Positions 35,214 through 44,445 are shown, numbered from the stretch's first letter. The stretch: DNA of 64,000 bases from Cellulomonas alba (GCF_030362835.1 NZ_JAUCGQ010000003.1:186001-250000), one strand, 5' to 3'. Numbers and translations are program-made. Notes: generated by a model not told the origin, from the sequence alone.

Positions 35214-38093
35214 CTACGGGCCCGGGATGGATCGATTCGACCGCCGTCCTAGGAGCCTCAGCTCGTCGATCATCACGCCCAGCTGCACCGCGTACTGCGC
35301 GGTCTCGGGGTACCCGCTGTGTGCGGCCACGGCGAGCATGTACGTGTCCGGCGCGATCTCCGACGCGAGGTGGTCGATCCGCCGCGGCGTCGGCACGTAG
35401 TCGTCGACCGGGAAGCCGATGAAGTCCGTGCGCCGCCACAGGCTCCGCCACCGCGTGGTGCGCCCGCGGCCCGTCAGCGAGTCGACGAGCGTGTACCCCG
35501 GCGGGTTCGCCGTGGCCGGCGCGCGCGTCCATGGGTCGAGCCGCCACACGTGCGGCGCGGGCGCCGACCGGGTGCCGAGCACCGCGGGGCCGAACAGCTC
35601 GGGGAAGAACCGCCCGAAATACGCGCGCAGCTGCGTGCCGTACGTCAGCAGGGCGACGCGCGGGTCGGCGTCGCCCCGTGGGCCATCCCAGCGGGCGAGG
35701 AGCGCCGCCACCGCGATCACGCCGCCCAGGCTGTGCGCCGACAGCACCACGGTGCGCCCGGGCCGCGACGGCGTGCCGTCGTCGCCGAGCCACCGGTCGA
35801 TCCGCGAGCGCAACTCGGGCACCACGCGCTCGGTGTAGCAGGGCGGCGCGAACGGGTGCGCCGCCCGCGGCAGGAAGCACATCAGGTCCCAAAGCAGGCC
35901 CCACGGCCGGGCCAGCGACTTCTTCGACCCGGCGAGCACCACGCTCGTGATCAGTAGGCCCACGCTCGCGGTCACCGCCGCGGTCGACCACTGGACGCCG
36001 AACGCCCATGCGTGGCCGGCGAAACCGCCGTACGTCGCGGTCGGGTCCGGCAGCACGATCGCGAGCACGAGCGCCGCGAGCAGGATCCACGAGAGCACGC
36101 CCACGATCCCCTCGGCGCGCTGCGCGAACGCCGCCCGGTGCCGCCCGCGCTGCACCGCGCGCGTCTCGTCCGGGCCGAGCTCCGCCACCAGCCCCGCCAC
36201 GAGACCCGGCAGCAGGGCCCCCGCACCGGCGACGTCGTGGCGCGGTGCGGGCGGGACGACGGGGATCGGCGTGCGCGACCCGGCGAGCATCCGCGCGCCC
36301 AGCGTCAGCACCACGAGCACGAACACCGCGAGCCCTGCGACGCTCGCGACGGCGAACTGCGAGTAGCCGTGCGGCGTCACGAGCACGGCCGCGTGCGGGA
36401 CCTCGACCGTCACGGGCGTGCGCAGCCGGTCGTTCGCGTCGACCGTGGCCAGCGCGCTCGCGACGCCCGGCGGCACCGCGGCGTTCTCCGGCGCGCCCGG
36501 TCCCTGCAGCCACGCGACGACGCCGACCACCGTCGCGGCCGAGAGCAGCATCGCGAAGCCCGCGGCGATCGCGAGGAACACGAAGGGCCCGCGCCCGGCC
36601 CAGCCCTCGCGGTGCGCGACGCCCCTGCGTCGCACGGACGCGACGAGCACCACGACGACGAGGACCGCCGCGAGCGCCGCCGCGGCCCACCGCAGCCACC
36701 GCGCCGCGCCGGCGTCCGGCCACAGCACCGCGACCCCGACGGCGACCGGCGCGAGCACGACGATCGGCGCCCACAACCAGGCGCGCACCCGCGCGCGAGC
36801 CCCGGCGCCGACGACGCACAGCAGCAGGAGCAGCGTGACGATGGCGCGGGGCACCGGGTCGAGCCCGACGAACGGCACGTCGGCGCGCCCGGCCGATCCC
36901 TCCAGCGCCCCGTCGGGCGTGTTCGCGACGGCGATGTCGCATGCGACGAAGAGCGCGAGCGCGAGGGCGGACAGCAGCACGGCGAGCAGCCGCCAGCGTG
37001 CGGACCTCCGCTCGCTGGACCGCGCCTCCGCGACGCGCGCGCGCCGCTCCGCCTCGTCACGCTCGGGCGGCGGGGGACGCATCGGGTCGAGGCGCAACGC
37101 CGTCACCCGCACCGCCACCGCGACGACGACCGCGACGCCGCCGATCACGAGCAGCGACCAGCCGCGACCCGCCGCGTCGAACGTGCCGCCGAAGCAGCCC
37201 TTCGCCCCGAAGCCGGTGGCGACCTGGCAGCCGTCGCGGTCGCGGTACAGGAAGTGCCACGCGAGCATCGCGGTCAGCGCGCCCAGCGACGCGGCGAGGT
37301 GCAGGAGCCACAGCTCGCCGGACCGCATCGCGCGGTTCCAGAACTGCGGGCGGGCCAGGACCGGCCACCGCTGCTGACGCGCGCTGCCGCGTGCGCCCAG
37401 GCCGCGCGCCTTGGTCGTCGACTCGCGCGGCTCGTACCGCACGAGCCCGGTCGAGCCGATCACGCCGAGCACGATCAGCGCGCCCGCCGCCACGGCCGCG
37501 TACGCCGCGGTGCGCACGCCGGTCGCCCACCGCGCCCACGAGTCGAGCGCTGACGGCAGTGCCGTGCACCGCATCACGTACTCGACGGAGGTGCCGGGCA
37601 GCGTCGCGCGCGGCGTGTAGCACTGCGCCGCCACCACCCCGAGCGTCACGGTCGCGGTCGTCGTCACGACCAGCAGCGTCAGGAGCAGCCCGAACAGCCG
37701 CACCACGCCCCCGCTGGCGGACGACCGGCGGCCGGTAGGTTCCTCGAGGTCGCGCGACCAGTACGCCACGTTCGCGAACCCGAACGGGATGATCAGCACC
37801 CACAGCGCGCGGATCACGCCGGCGATCGTCCCGGAGACCTTGCCGAGGCCTGGCACGGTCGACAGTCGCGCCATCGCGCCCCACGAGTACGCCTCGCGAC
37901 GCACGCCGTGCGGTGGCCCGTGCGGGTCGTCGACGCCGGGGCGCGCGACCCAGAAGCTGCCGAGGTCGTCGCCGTCGACCTGCACGACCTGCTCGGCGCG
38001 CAGGCCGAGCATCGCGGCGGGAGGGGTGTTGGACACGCCGTGGATGCGCAGCTCCAGCACGTCGGGCTCGCGGGTCGCATCCCGCTCGGGCAT
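35214..38093 (-). CDS. Large polytopic membrane protein with a split alpha/beta-hydrolase domain
   Basis: A 959-residue protein. It starts with a soluble strand typical of lipases (LELRIHGVSNTPP, His about residue 18). From about residue 95 to 705 it has many hydrophobic helices and charged Arg/Glu loops. The C-terminal soluble part has the nucleophile elbow VLSAHSLGGVI (Ser788) after PELRSRIDRWLGDDG and continues in hydrolase style (RVALLTYGTQLRAYFGRFFP). The hydrolase fold thus appears to be formed from both ends, with the membrane domain inserted. ATG 38093 follows a GAAGGGGG ribosome site. Substrate unknown; a membrane-lipid target is only a guess. Confidence 0.75.
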   Translation of the reverse strand: MPERDATREPDVLELRIHGVSNTPPAAMLGLRAEQVVQVDGDDLGSFWVARPGVDDPHGPPHGVRREAYSWGAMARLSTVPGLGKVSGTIAGVIRALWVLIIPFGFANVAYWSRDLEEPTGRRSSASGGVVRLFGLLLTLLVVTTTATVTLGVVAAQCYTPRATLPGTSVEYVMRCTALPSALDSWARWATGVRTAAYAAVAAGALIVLGVIGSTGLVRYEPRESTTKARGLGARGSARQQRWPVLARPQFWNRAMRSGELWLLHLAASLGALTAMLAWHFLYRDRDGCQVATGFGAKGCFGGTFDAAGRGWSLLVIGGVAVVVAVAVRVTALRLDPMRPPPPERDEAERRARVAEARSSERRSARWRLLAVLLSALALALFVACDIAVANTPDGALEGSAGRADVPFVGLDPVPRAIVTLLLLLCVVGAGARARVRAWLWAPIVVLAPVAVGVAVLWPDAGAARWLRWAAAALAAVLVVVVLVASVRRRGVAHREGWAGRGPFVFLAIAAGFAMLLSAATVVGVVAWLQGPGAPENAAVPPGVASALATVDANDRLRTPVTVEVPHAAVLVTPHGYSQFAVASVAGLAVFVLVVLTLGARMLAGSRTPIPVVPPAPRHDVAGAGALLPGLVAGLVAELGPDETRAVQRGRHRAAFAQRAEGIVGVLSWILLAALVLAIVLPDPTATYGGFAGHAWAFGVQWSTAAVTASVGLLITSVVLAGSKKSLARPWGLLWDLMCFLPRAAHPFAPPCYTERVVPELRSRIDRWLGDDGTPSRPGRTVVLSAHSLGGVIAVAALLARWDGPRGDADPRVALLTYGTQLRAYFGRFFPELFGPAVLGTRSAPAPHVWRLDPWTRAPATANPPGYTLVDSLTGRGRTTRWRSLWRRTDFIGFPVDDYVPTPRRIDHLASEIAPDTYMLAVAAHSGYPETAQYAVQLGVMIDELRLLGRRSNRSIPGP

Positions 38094-38189
38094 CGTGGCG
38101 CCCCCTTCGCCGGGCGGCGCCGGGCACACGCGGGCCGCACGTCCGGACGCTACCGCCCGGCCGCGCGGCCCGCTATCTCCCGGTTCGCC

Positions 38190-38221
38190 CCGGTTTCCGT
38201 GCTCGTCCGTCTCGGAACCGG
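38190..38221 (-). terminator. Hairpin after the LPMO gene
   Basis: Inverted repeat CCGGTTTCCG (38190-38199) with CGGAACCGG (38213-38221), one bulged base, just beyond the LPMO stop at 38240 in its reading direction. No T-run. Confidence 0.45.
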
Positions 38222-38239
38222 TCTAGCCCCGCCGTCCGA

Positions 38240-39337
38240 TCACGACGCGGTGCACGTGCCCGTCAGCGTGCCGGGCGACCCCGTGCCGAGGAAACCGGCC
38301 GAGGTCGACGCCCCGGCGGCGACCGAGCCGTTCCACGCGGCGTTCGTGATCGTGCTGCCCGAGAGCGTGCCGTTCCACGCCTGCGAGATCGTCGCGCCGC
38401 CGACCTGGACCTTCCAGCCCTTGATCGCCGCGGAGCCCGCGGTCACCTTGACGTCGGCCTGGTAGCCGCCGGGCCAGGTCGACGCGAGCGTCACGGTCGC
38501 CTTGCAGCCGGTGCCCGCTGGGGGCGGCGTGGTCACGGGCGGCGTCGTGACCGGAGGCGTCGTCACGGGCGGCGTCGTCACCGGGGGCGTCGTGACGGGC
38601 GGAGTCGTCACCGGGGGCGTCGTCACAGGCGGCGTCGTCACCGGCGGCGTGCCCGTCCCGCTCCCCGTGAAGTTCACGTCGCTGCACAGGAAGTAGGACT
38701 GGTCCATGTGGCTGGCCTGCCAGATCGTGTAGACGATCGCGCGCCCGGTGCGGCCCGCCTCGGGCACCGTCACGTCCGTCTCGTAGTCGCCGGTCGTCGG
38801 GTACGAGCCCGTCTTCTTGACCAGCTCGAGGTCGGACCACGCGAGCGCCTTCGTCGTCGGGTCGTAGCCCGGCTTGGTGACGTAGATCAGCAGGTAGTCC
38901 GCGCCGTGCTTCGCGGAGTCGGTGAGGGTCAGGTGGAACGTCGTCGACTCGTCCTTCGCGACCCACGGGCCGGGCGTGTCGAGGTACTTGTAGCGCGGGT
39001 CGGCCATCGGGCCGCCCGAGCAGAGCTGGCCGTCGGGGATGTTCGCCTGGAACTGGCCCGCCATGCCGTTGACGTACAGGCCGTTCCAGTTCCAGATGTC
39101 GTCGGGGTTCGCGCGGAAGGCGCCGTAGCACATGGGGTCCTTGCCCTGGAGGGCCGGGTCCTCCCAGTTGTCACCGCTGCCCCACCGCTGCCAGCAGCCG
39201 TAGTTGCGCGTCGGCGGGTCGGTGACCGAGCCGTGGGCGCTTGCGGCGGGCGCGGTCAGGGCCGCGACGCCGAGGCTCGCGGCCAGCGCGACGGGCAGCG
39301 TGAGCGCGAGCCGTCGCAGGCGTGAAGATCGTCGCAT
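38240..39337 (-). CDS. AA10 lytic polysaccharide monooxygenase with CBM2
   Basis: A 365-residue secreted copper enzyme that oxidatively cleaves crystalline cellulose or chitin. The signal peptide ends ASA, so the mature protein starts with His35 (HGSVTDPPTRNYGCW), the first copper ligand; the second is His210 (IWQASHMDQSYFLC). GAFRANPDDIWNWNGLYVN is also typical of AA10. A linker of about eight PPVTT repeats leads to a C-terminal CBM2 (about residues 277-365; GCKATVTLASTWPGGYQ and KGWKVQ carry the binding Trp residues). ATG 39337 follows AGGAGG. Substrate preference cannot be read with certainty. Confidence 0.93.
   Translation of the reverse strand: MRRSSRLRRLALTLPVALAASLGVAALTAPAASAHGSVTDPPTRNYGCWQRWGSGDNWEDPALQGKDPMCYGAFRANPDDIWNWNGLYVNGMAGQFQANIPDGQLCSGGPMADPRYKYLDTPGPWVAKDESTTFHLTLTDSAKHGADYLLIYVTKPGYDPTTKALAWSDLELVKKTGSYPTTGDYETDVTVPEAGRTGRAIVYTIWQASHMDQSYFLCSDVNFTGSGTGTPPVTTPPVTTPPVTTPPVTTPPVTTPPVTTPPVTTPPVTTPPPAGTGCKATVTLASTWPGGYQADVKVTAGSAAIKGWKVQVGGATISQAWNGTLSGSTITNAAWNGSVAAGASTSAGFLGTGSPGTLTGTCTAS
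38522..38652. repeat. 15-bp tandem repeat encoding the PPVTT linker
   Basis: About eight near-identical 15-bp units (consensus GGCGTCGTCACGGGC on the plus strand), in frame, coding for PPVTT on the minus strand. Such an array can expand or contract by slippage in whole-unit steps, changing linker length without a frameshift. Confidence 0.85.
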
Positions 39338-39477
39338 CGTTCCTCCTGGAGGGTCGGTGCGCCGTACCGGGGCGGGCCCGCGCGCGGGGCCACGCACGTC
39401 GGCGGGCGCGGTCCGACCACGGTCGTCGGGGCCGCCCTGCCGGGGTACCCGGATAACCGTTTCGCTCCACGACCCGA

Positions 39478-39525
39478 AACCGAGCGGCGGACGCCCCGAC
39501 CTGTCGGGACGCCCGCCGCTCGGTT
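39478..39525 (-). terminator. Strong hairpin after the ABC exporter operon
   Basis: A 23-bp inverted repeat with two mismatches (arms begin AACCGAGCGGCGG, 39478-39500 and 39503-39525) directly downstream of the exporter stop at 39527. It also insulates the LPMO promoter region from read-through. Confidence 0.8.
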
Positions 39526-39526
39526 C

Positions 39527-41533
39527 TCAGACCTCCTCGGTGGCGGCGGCCGCGAACTGGCTGCGGTAGAGCCGCGCGTACGCCCCGTCGGCCGCGAGCA
39601 GTCCCTCGTGCGAGCCCTGCTCGACGATCGCGCCGTGCTCCATCACCAGGATCGTGTCGGCGTCCCGGATGGTCGAGAGCCGGTGCGCGATGACGAACGA
39701 CGTCCGGCCCGCGCGCAGCGCGTTCATCGCCTGCTGCACGAGCACCTCGGTGCGCGTGTCGACCGACGACGTGGCCTCGTCGAGGATGAGGATCGCCGGG
39801 TCGGCGAGGAACGCGCGCGCGATCGTCAGGAGCTGCTTCTCCCCCGCCGAGATGTTCGCGCCCTCGTCGTCGACGACCGTGTCGTAGCCGTCGGGCAGCG
39901 TGCGCACGAACCGGTCGACGTGGGTCGCCTCCGCCGCCGCGACGATCTGGTCGTGCGTCGCACCGTCCACGCCGTACGCGACGTTCTCGCCGATCGTCCC
40001 GCCGAACAGCCAGGTGTCCTGCAGGACCATGCCGATCTCGTCCCGCAGGTCGTGGCGCGTCAGCTCGCGCGTGTCGACGCCGTCGAGCAGGATCCGGCCG
40101 CGGTCAACCTCGTAGAACCGCATGATCAGGTTGACGAGCGTCGTCTTGCCCGCGCCCGTCGGCCCGACGATCGCGATCGTCTGCCCGGGCTCCGCGACGA
40201 GGGAAAGGTCCTCGATCAGCGGGGTGTCGGGCGAGTAGCTGAACGCGACGTGCTCGAACTCGACCCGCCCGCGCACGGGCTGCGCGAGCCGCGCCGGCGG
40301 CTCGGGGTCCCTCTCTTGCTCAGGCGCGTCGAGAAGCTCGAAGACGCGCTCGACCGACGCGACGCCCGACTGCAGCAGGTTCGCCATCGAGGCGAGCATC
40401 GAGATCGGCTGGCTGAACTGGCGCGAGTACTGGATGAACGCCTGCACGTCGCCGATCGTCATCGTCCCCGACGCGACCCACAGGCCGCCGACCACGGCGA
40501 CGATCAGGTAGTTCACGTTCGCCACGAAGCCGAGCACCGGCTGGATCGTGCCCGAGATGAACTGCGCCTTGAAGCTCGCGTCGTAGAGCGCCGCGTTCCG
40601 CTCGTCGAACGTCCGCGCGGCCTCCCGCTGGTGGCCGAACACCGTGACGAGCGAGTGGCCCGTGTACATCTCCTCGATGTGGGCGTTCAGCGTGCCGGTG
40701 TGCGCCCACTGCTGCATGAACTGCGGCCGGGACCGCTTCGCGATCACGGCGGCGATCCAGATCGACAGCGGCACGGTGACGAGCGCGATCAGCGCGAGCC
40801 ACGGCGAGATCCAGAACATCACGCCGAGCACGCCGACCACGGTCAGCACCGACGTGACGATCTGCGACAGCGTCTGCTGGAGCGTCTGCGCCACGTTGTC
40901 GATGTCGTTCGTGACACGCGAGAGCAGCTCGCCGCGCTGCTGGCCGTCGACGTAGCTGAGCGGCAGCCGGGACAGCTTGTCCTCGACCTGCTCGCGCAGG
41001 CGGAAGACCGTGCGCTGCACGATGCCGGCGTTGATGCGCCCCTGCAGCCAGCCGAACAGGAACGAGCCGACGTACACGGCCAGGACGACCATGAGCAGCG
41101 AGGCGAGCGCGTGGAAGTCGATGCCCTGGCCGGGCACGACGTTCATCGCGGAGAGCATGTCGGCCTGCGTGCCCTGGCCGTGGACGCGCAGGTACTCGAT
41201 CGCCTGCTCCTGCGTCGTGCCGGGCGGTACGACCTGACCGAGCTGGCGCCCGACCACGCCGTCGAAGATGAGGTTCGTCGCGTTGCCGAGCAGCTTGGGC
41301 CCGATCACGGCGAGCGTGACCGACGCGACGGCGAACACCATGACGAGCGCGACCGGCACCCGCTCGGGGCGGAGCATGCGCAGGAACCGCGCGCCCGACT
41401 GCGTGAAGTTCATCGACTTCTCGCCCGGCATGCCCGCGGCGCCCATCCACGCGCCCGGCCCGCGGCCGCGCGCCCCCTGCGGCAGCCGCGCCCCGGCCGC
41501 CGGCGCCTGCGGCGCCTTCTGCTGCGCGCTCAC
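39527..41533 (-). CDS. ABC exporter half-transporter, canonical ATPase site
   Basis: A 668-residue membrane-plus-ATPase half-transporter. About six transmembrane helices (roughly residues 55-360) are followed by the nucleotide-binding domain: Walker A GPTGAGKTT, Walker B ILILDEATSS with catalytic Glu, and H-loop VIAHRLSTIR. Its own signature motif is altered (ISAGE in place of LSGGQ). With its partner this gives one canonical site, made of this Walker A/B and the partner's intact VSGGQ, and one degenerate site. GTG 41533 overlaps the partner's stop (GTGA). Substrate unknown; multidrug or lipid export is common. Confidence 0.9.
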   Translation of the reverse strand: MSAQQKAPQAPAAGARLPQGARGRGPGAWMGAAGMPGEKSMNFTQSGARFLRMLRPERVPVALVMVFAVASVTLAVIGPKLLGNATNLIFDGVVGRQLGQVVPPGTTQEQAIEYLRVHGQGTQADMLSAMNVVPGQGIDFHALASLLMVVLAVYVGSFLFGWLQGRINAGIVQRTVFRLREQVEDKLSRLPLSYVDGQQRGELLSRVTNDIDNVAQTLQQTLSQIVTSVLTVVGVLGVMFWISPWLALIALVTVPLSIWIAAVIAKRSRPQFMQQWAHTGTLNAHIEEMYTGHSLVTVFGHQREAARTFDERNAALYDASFKAQFISGTIQPVLGFVANVNYLIVAVVGGLWVASGTMTIGDVQAFIQYSRQFSQPISMLASMANLLQSGVASVERVFELLDAPEQERDPEPPARLAQPVRGRVEFEHVAFSYSPDTPLIEDLSLVAEPGQTIAIVGPTGAGKTTLVNLIMRFYEVDRGRILLDGVDTRELTRHDLRDEIGMVLQDTWLFGGTIGENVAYGVDGATHDQIVAAAEATHVDRFVRTLPDGYDTVVDDEGANISAGEKQLLTIARAFLADPAILILDEATSSVDTRTEVLVQQAMNALRAGRTSFVIAHRLSTIRDADTILVMEHGAIVEQGSHEGLLAADGAYARLYRSQFAAAATEEV

Positions 41534-43272
41534 GCCGCCTCCTCCGCACTGAGCTGCGAGAACACGATCTCGCGGTACGTCTCGGAGCTCGCCAGGAGCT
41601 CCTCGTGGGTGCCGACGCCGACCACGGCGCCGTCCTCGAGCACGACGATGCGGTCGGCGTGCCGGATGGTCGCGACGCGCTGCGCGACGACCAGCACGGT
41701 CGAGTCCCTCGTCTCCGGGACGAGCGCCGCACGCAGGGCCGCGTCGGTGGCGTAGTCGAGCGCCGAGAACGAGTCGTCGAACAGGTAGACCGCCGGACGC
41801 CTGACGAGCGCACGGGCGATCGCGAGCCGTTGTCGCTGGCCGCCCGAGACGTTCGTGCCGCCCTGCGAGATCGGCGCGTCGAGCCCGTCGGGCAGCGCCT
41901 CGACGAAGTCCCGCGCCTGCGCCACCTCCAGCGCGTGCCACAGCTCCTCGTCGGTGGCCCCCTCGCGCCCGTACTCGAGGTTGGTCCGGACCGTGCCTGC
42001 GAACAGGTACGGCTTCTGCGGCACGAGCCCGATCTCGTTCCAGAGCACGTCCGGGTCGAGGTCGCGCACGTCGACACCGCCGATGAGCACCGCGCCGCCC
42101 GTCACGTCGAACAGCCGCGGCACCAGGTTGACGAGCGTCGTCTTGCCCGAGCCGGTCGAGCCGATGATCGCGGTGGTCCGGCCGGGCTCGGCCACGAGGT
42201 CGACGCCGTGCAGCACCGCGCTCTCGGCCCCGGGGTACCGGAACTCGACGTCGCGCAGCTCGACGAGCCCGCGCGGGACCCCGCCCGCGAAGCCCGCGGC
42301 CTCGATCGGCGGCAGCACGCTCGTGCCCGTGCCGAGCACCTCGCCGATCCGATCCCCGGACACCACCGCCCGCGGGAACATCACGAACATCATCGTCGAC
42401 ATCATCACGGCCATGAGGATGTAGGCGATGTAGGTGATGAACGCCGTGAGCTGCCCGATCTGCATGTCGCCCGCATCGATCCGGTGGCCGCCGAACCACA
42501 GCACCGACACGGTCGTGGCGTTGAGCACGAACATGACGAGCGGGAACATCAGCGCCATCAGCCGGCCGGTAGCGAGCGACGCGTCGAACAGGTCGCGGTT
42601 GGCGGTCTCGAACCGTGCGCGCTCCCGGTCCTCGCGCACGAACGCACGCACCACCCGGATGCCGGTGATCTGCTCGCGCATGACGCGGTTGATCGCGTCG
42701 ATCCGCTTCTGCATCGACCGGAAGAACGGGATCATCCGGCTGATGATCAGCCCGACGACGATGCCCAGGACGGGCACCGACACGAGCAGCACGCTCGACA
42801 GCGCGACGTCCTCGCGCAGGGCCATCACGACGCCGCCGACCAGCAGCAGCGGCGCCATGATCATCATGGTGAACGTCATCAGCGTGACCATCTGGACCTG
42901 CTGCACGTCGTTCGTGGTCCGCGTGATGAGCGTCGGCGCACCGAACCGGCCGACCTCCTGCTGGGAGAACGTCTGCACGTGGCCGAACAGCCGCCCGCGC
43001 ACGTCGCGACCGAGCTGCATCGCGGTGCGCGCGCCGAAGTAGACCGCCGCGACGGCGCACACCACCTGCACGAGGCTGACGGCGAGCATCAGGGCTCCGG
43101 TGCGCAGGATGTAGTCGGTGTCGCCCTTGATGACGCCGTTGTCGATGATCTTCGCGTTGAGGCTCGGCAGGTACAGCGTCATGAGGACCTGGGCCATCTG
43201 GAGCACCACGACGGCGACGACCCCCGTCCGGTACGGGCTCAGGTGCTCGCGGAGCAGGCGGAGCAGCGTCAT
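41530..43272 (-). CDS. ABC exporter half-transporter, degenerate ATPase site
   Basis: A 580-residue half-transporter. Six transmembrane helices are followed by Walker A GSTGSGKTT, an intact signature VSGGQRQRLAIARA, a Walker B with Asp instead of the catalytic Glu (LFDDSFSALD), and an H-loop with Gln for His (VVAQRVATIR). These two changes mark the degenerate partner of a heterodimeric exporter of the TM287/288 or TmrAB type. ATG 43272 is 1 bp after the TetR stop, after GAGGGTGG, so all three genes form one operon. Confidence 0.9.
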   Translation of the reverse strand: MTLLRLLREHLSPYRTGVVAVVVLQMAQVLMTLYLPSLNAKIIDNGVIKGDTDYILRTGALMLAVSLVQVVCAVAAVYFGARTAMQLGRDVRGRLFGHVQTFSQQEVGRFGAPTLITRTTNDVQQVQMVTLMTFTMMIMAPLLLVGGVVMALREDVALSSVLLVSVPVLGIVVGLIISRMIPFFRSMQKRIDAINRVMREQITGIRVVRAFVREDRERARFETANRDLFDASLATGRLMALMFPLVMFVLNATTVSVLWFGGHRIDAGDMQIGQLTAFITYIAYILMAVMMSTMMFVMFPRAVVSGDRIGEVLGTGTSVLPPIEAAGFAGGVPRGLVELRDVEFRYPGAESAVLHGVDLVAEPGRTTAIIGSTGSGKTTLVNLVPRLFDVTGGAVLIGGVDVRDLDPDVLWNEIGLVPQKPYLFAGTVRTNLEYGREGATDEELWHALEVAQARDFVEALPDGLDAPISQGGTNVSGGQRQRLAIARALVRRPAVYLFDDSFSALDYATDAALRAALVPETRDSTVLVVAQRVATIRHADRIVVLEDGAVVGVGTHEELLASSETYREIVFSQLSAEEAA

Positions 43273-43273
43273 G

Positions 43274-44035
43274 TCAGGCCACCCTCTCGGGTTCGGGGGA
43301 CGTCGGGGCGGGAGCGGTCGCGACGGGCGGCGGCGCTCCGGACGGGGACGCCTCGCCGCGGTCGGCGAGCACGCCGTGCAGGAACAGGTCGACGAGGGTG
43401 CCGGTCTCGATCGGGACGGGCTCGACGCCCCGGCGGCGGGCGTCGACGAGGCGCACGGACGCACCGACCAGGACGACGTTGAGCAGCTCGGCCGCCTGCG
43501 CGGCGGGCACCGTCAGCGCCTCGTCGTCGCCCTCGAACACGCGCGCGGCGGCCGCACGGACCGCGCCCTCGCTCTCGGTCTGGCGACGCGTCCAGCGCGC
43601 CCAGCCCTCCTTGGCCGCCGTGTCGCGCTCGGCGGCCGGGCGCGGGTCGACCTTGCCGAGCTCGTGCAGGACCGCCATCCACCGCATCGTGTCGCCGACG
43701 CGCGTGAAGCCGATCTCGAGCAGCGCGACGAGGCGCTCGCGCAGCGGCAGCCGGCGGTCGATCGCGTCGATGAGCGGGATCGCGCCGGCGGGGTCCACCG
43801 CCGCGAATGCGGCCTCGCCGATGAGCGTCAGCTTGTCCGCGAAGACGCGGAACAGCGTGCCCTCGGCGACGCCCGCGGCCTCCGCCAGCTCGCGCGTCGT
43901 GACGCTGACGCCGCGCTCGAGGAGCAGCGGTCGGACGTGGCGCAGGATCGCGGCGCGACGCTCGTCAGGCGGCAGCGGCGCCGCGCGCCCGGACCGGCCC
44001 GCGCCGGGCCGCTCGTCGCCGGTGGTCTCGCTCAT
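43274..44035 (-). CDS. TetR family regulator of the ABC exporter operon
   Basis: A 253-residue TetR repressor. The N-terminal helix-turn-helix is ERRAAILRHVRPLLLERGVSVTTRELAEAAGVAEGTLFRVFADK; the rest is a helical ligand-binding domain ending in a Pro/Ala-rich tail. It is the first gene of the exporter operon and sits beside two palindromes, so auto-repression relieved by the exporter's substrate is likely. ATG 44035 has TAGCGT 7 nt upstream (leaderless), and the first palindrome lies just beyond that hexamer; upstream in-frame starts would run through the operator. Confidence 0.88.
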   Translation of the reverse strand: MSETTGDERPGAGRSGRAAPLPPDERRAAILRHVRPLLLERGVSVTTRELAEAAGVAEGTLFRVFADKLTLIGEAAFAAVDPAGAIPLIDAIDRRLPLRERLVALLEIGFTRVGDTMRWMAVLHELGKVDPRPAAERDTAAKEGWARWTRRQTESEGAVRAAAARVFEGDDEALTVPAAQAAELLNVVLVGASVRLVDARRRGVEPVPIETGTLVDLFLHGVLADRGEASPSGAPPPVATAPAPTSPEPERVA

Positions 44036-44051
44036 GGGCCCGACGCTAACT

Positions 44052-44067
44052 GAGTGAGCACTCACTC
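44052..44067. promoter_or_regulatory. Operator of the TetR-ABC operon
   Basis: GAGTGAG-CA-CTCACTC, a perfect 7-bp-arm palindrome. It begins 4 bp beyond the proposed -10 (TAGCGT, 44048-44043 leftward), so a bound repressor would fill the -10/-35 spacer. The form is typical of TetR operators. Confidence 0.65.
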
Positions 44068-44079
44068 CGCGAGGTCATT

Positions 44080-44100
44080 GTGTTCGCTCAGAGCGAACAC
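44080..44100. promoter_or_regulatory. Second palindrome upstream of the TetR gene
   Basis: A perfect 21-bp inverted repeat: GTGTTCGCTC, a single central A, and GAGCGAACAC. It is unrelated in sequence to the neighbouring operator and lies 12 bp further upstream. It could bind a different regulator; a transcriptional hairpin is less likely because no gene ends nearby. Confidence 0.5.
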
Positions 44101-44296
44101 CCCCTCCCGTACGCCACGACCGGGCGGGATCACGCACGACGACCGAGACCACGCACCGCGACCGACGCCGCGCACCGCGGGCGAGATCGCGGACCGCGGG
44201 CGACCGGTCCGTCGCTCGGGGTGCGCGATCTCGCCCGTCCGGGCGTCAGGACTGCTGCGGCTGGCCCGGCGCGTCGTCGCGGGGCGTCCGCGGCCA

Positions 44297-44410
44297 CACC
44301 GCGGGCGAGATCGCGCACCGCGGGCGACGCGGCGCACCGCGGGCGAGATCGCGCACCGTGGGCGACGCGGCGCAGCGCGGGCGAGATCGCGCACCGCGGG
44401 CGATCGGTCC
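44297..44410. repeat. Three tandem 38-bp units between the duplicated ends
   Basis: Units start at 44297, 44335 and 44373, each built from two related halves (CACCGCGGGCGAGATCGCG and a CACCGCGGGCGACGCGG-like half). The units repeat the left arm of the SPFH terminator, so they probably arose from it. Confidence 0.8.
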
Positions 44411-44437
44411 GTCGCTCGGGGTGCGCGATCTCGCCCG
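44378..44437 (-). terminator. Terminator hairpin of the NfeD-SPFH operon
   Basis: A perfect 18-bp stem (44378-44395 with 44420-44437; core GGCGAGATCGCGCACC) around a 24-nt loop, ending 8 bp beyond the SPFH stop. A second copy at 44178-44237 has one stem mismatch. Confidence 0.75.
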
Positions 44438-44445
44438 TCCGGGCG

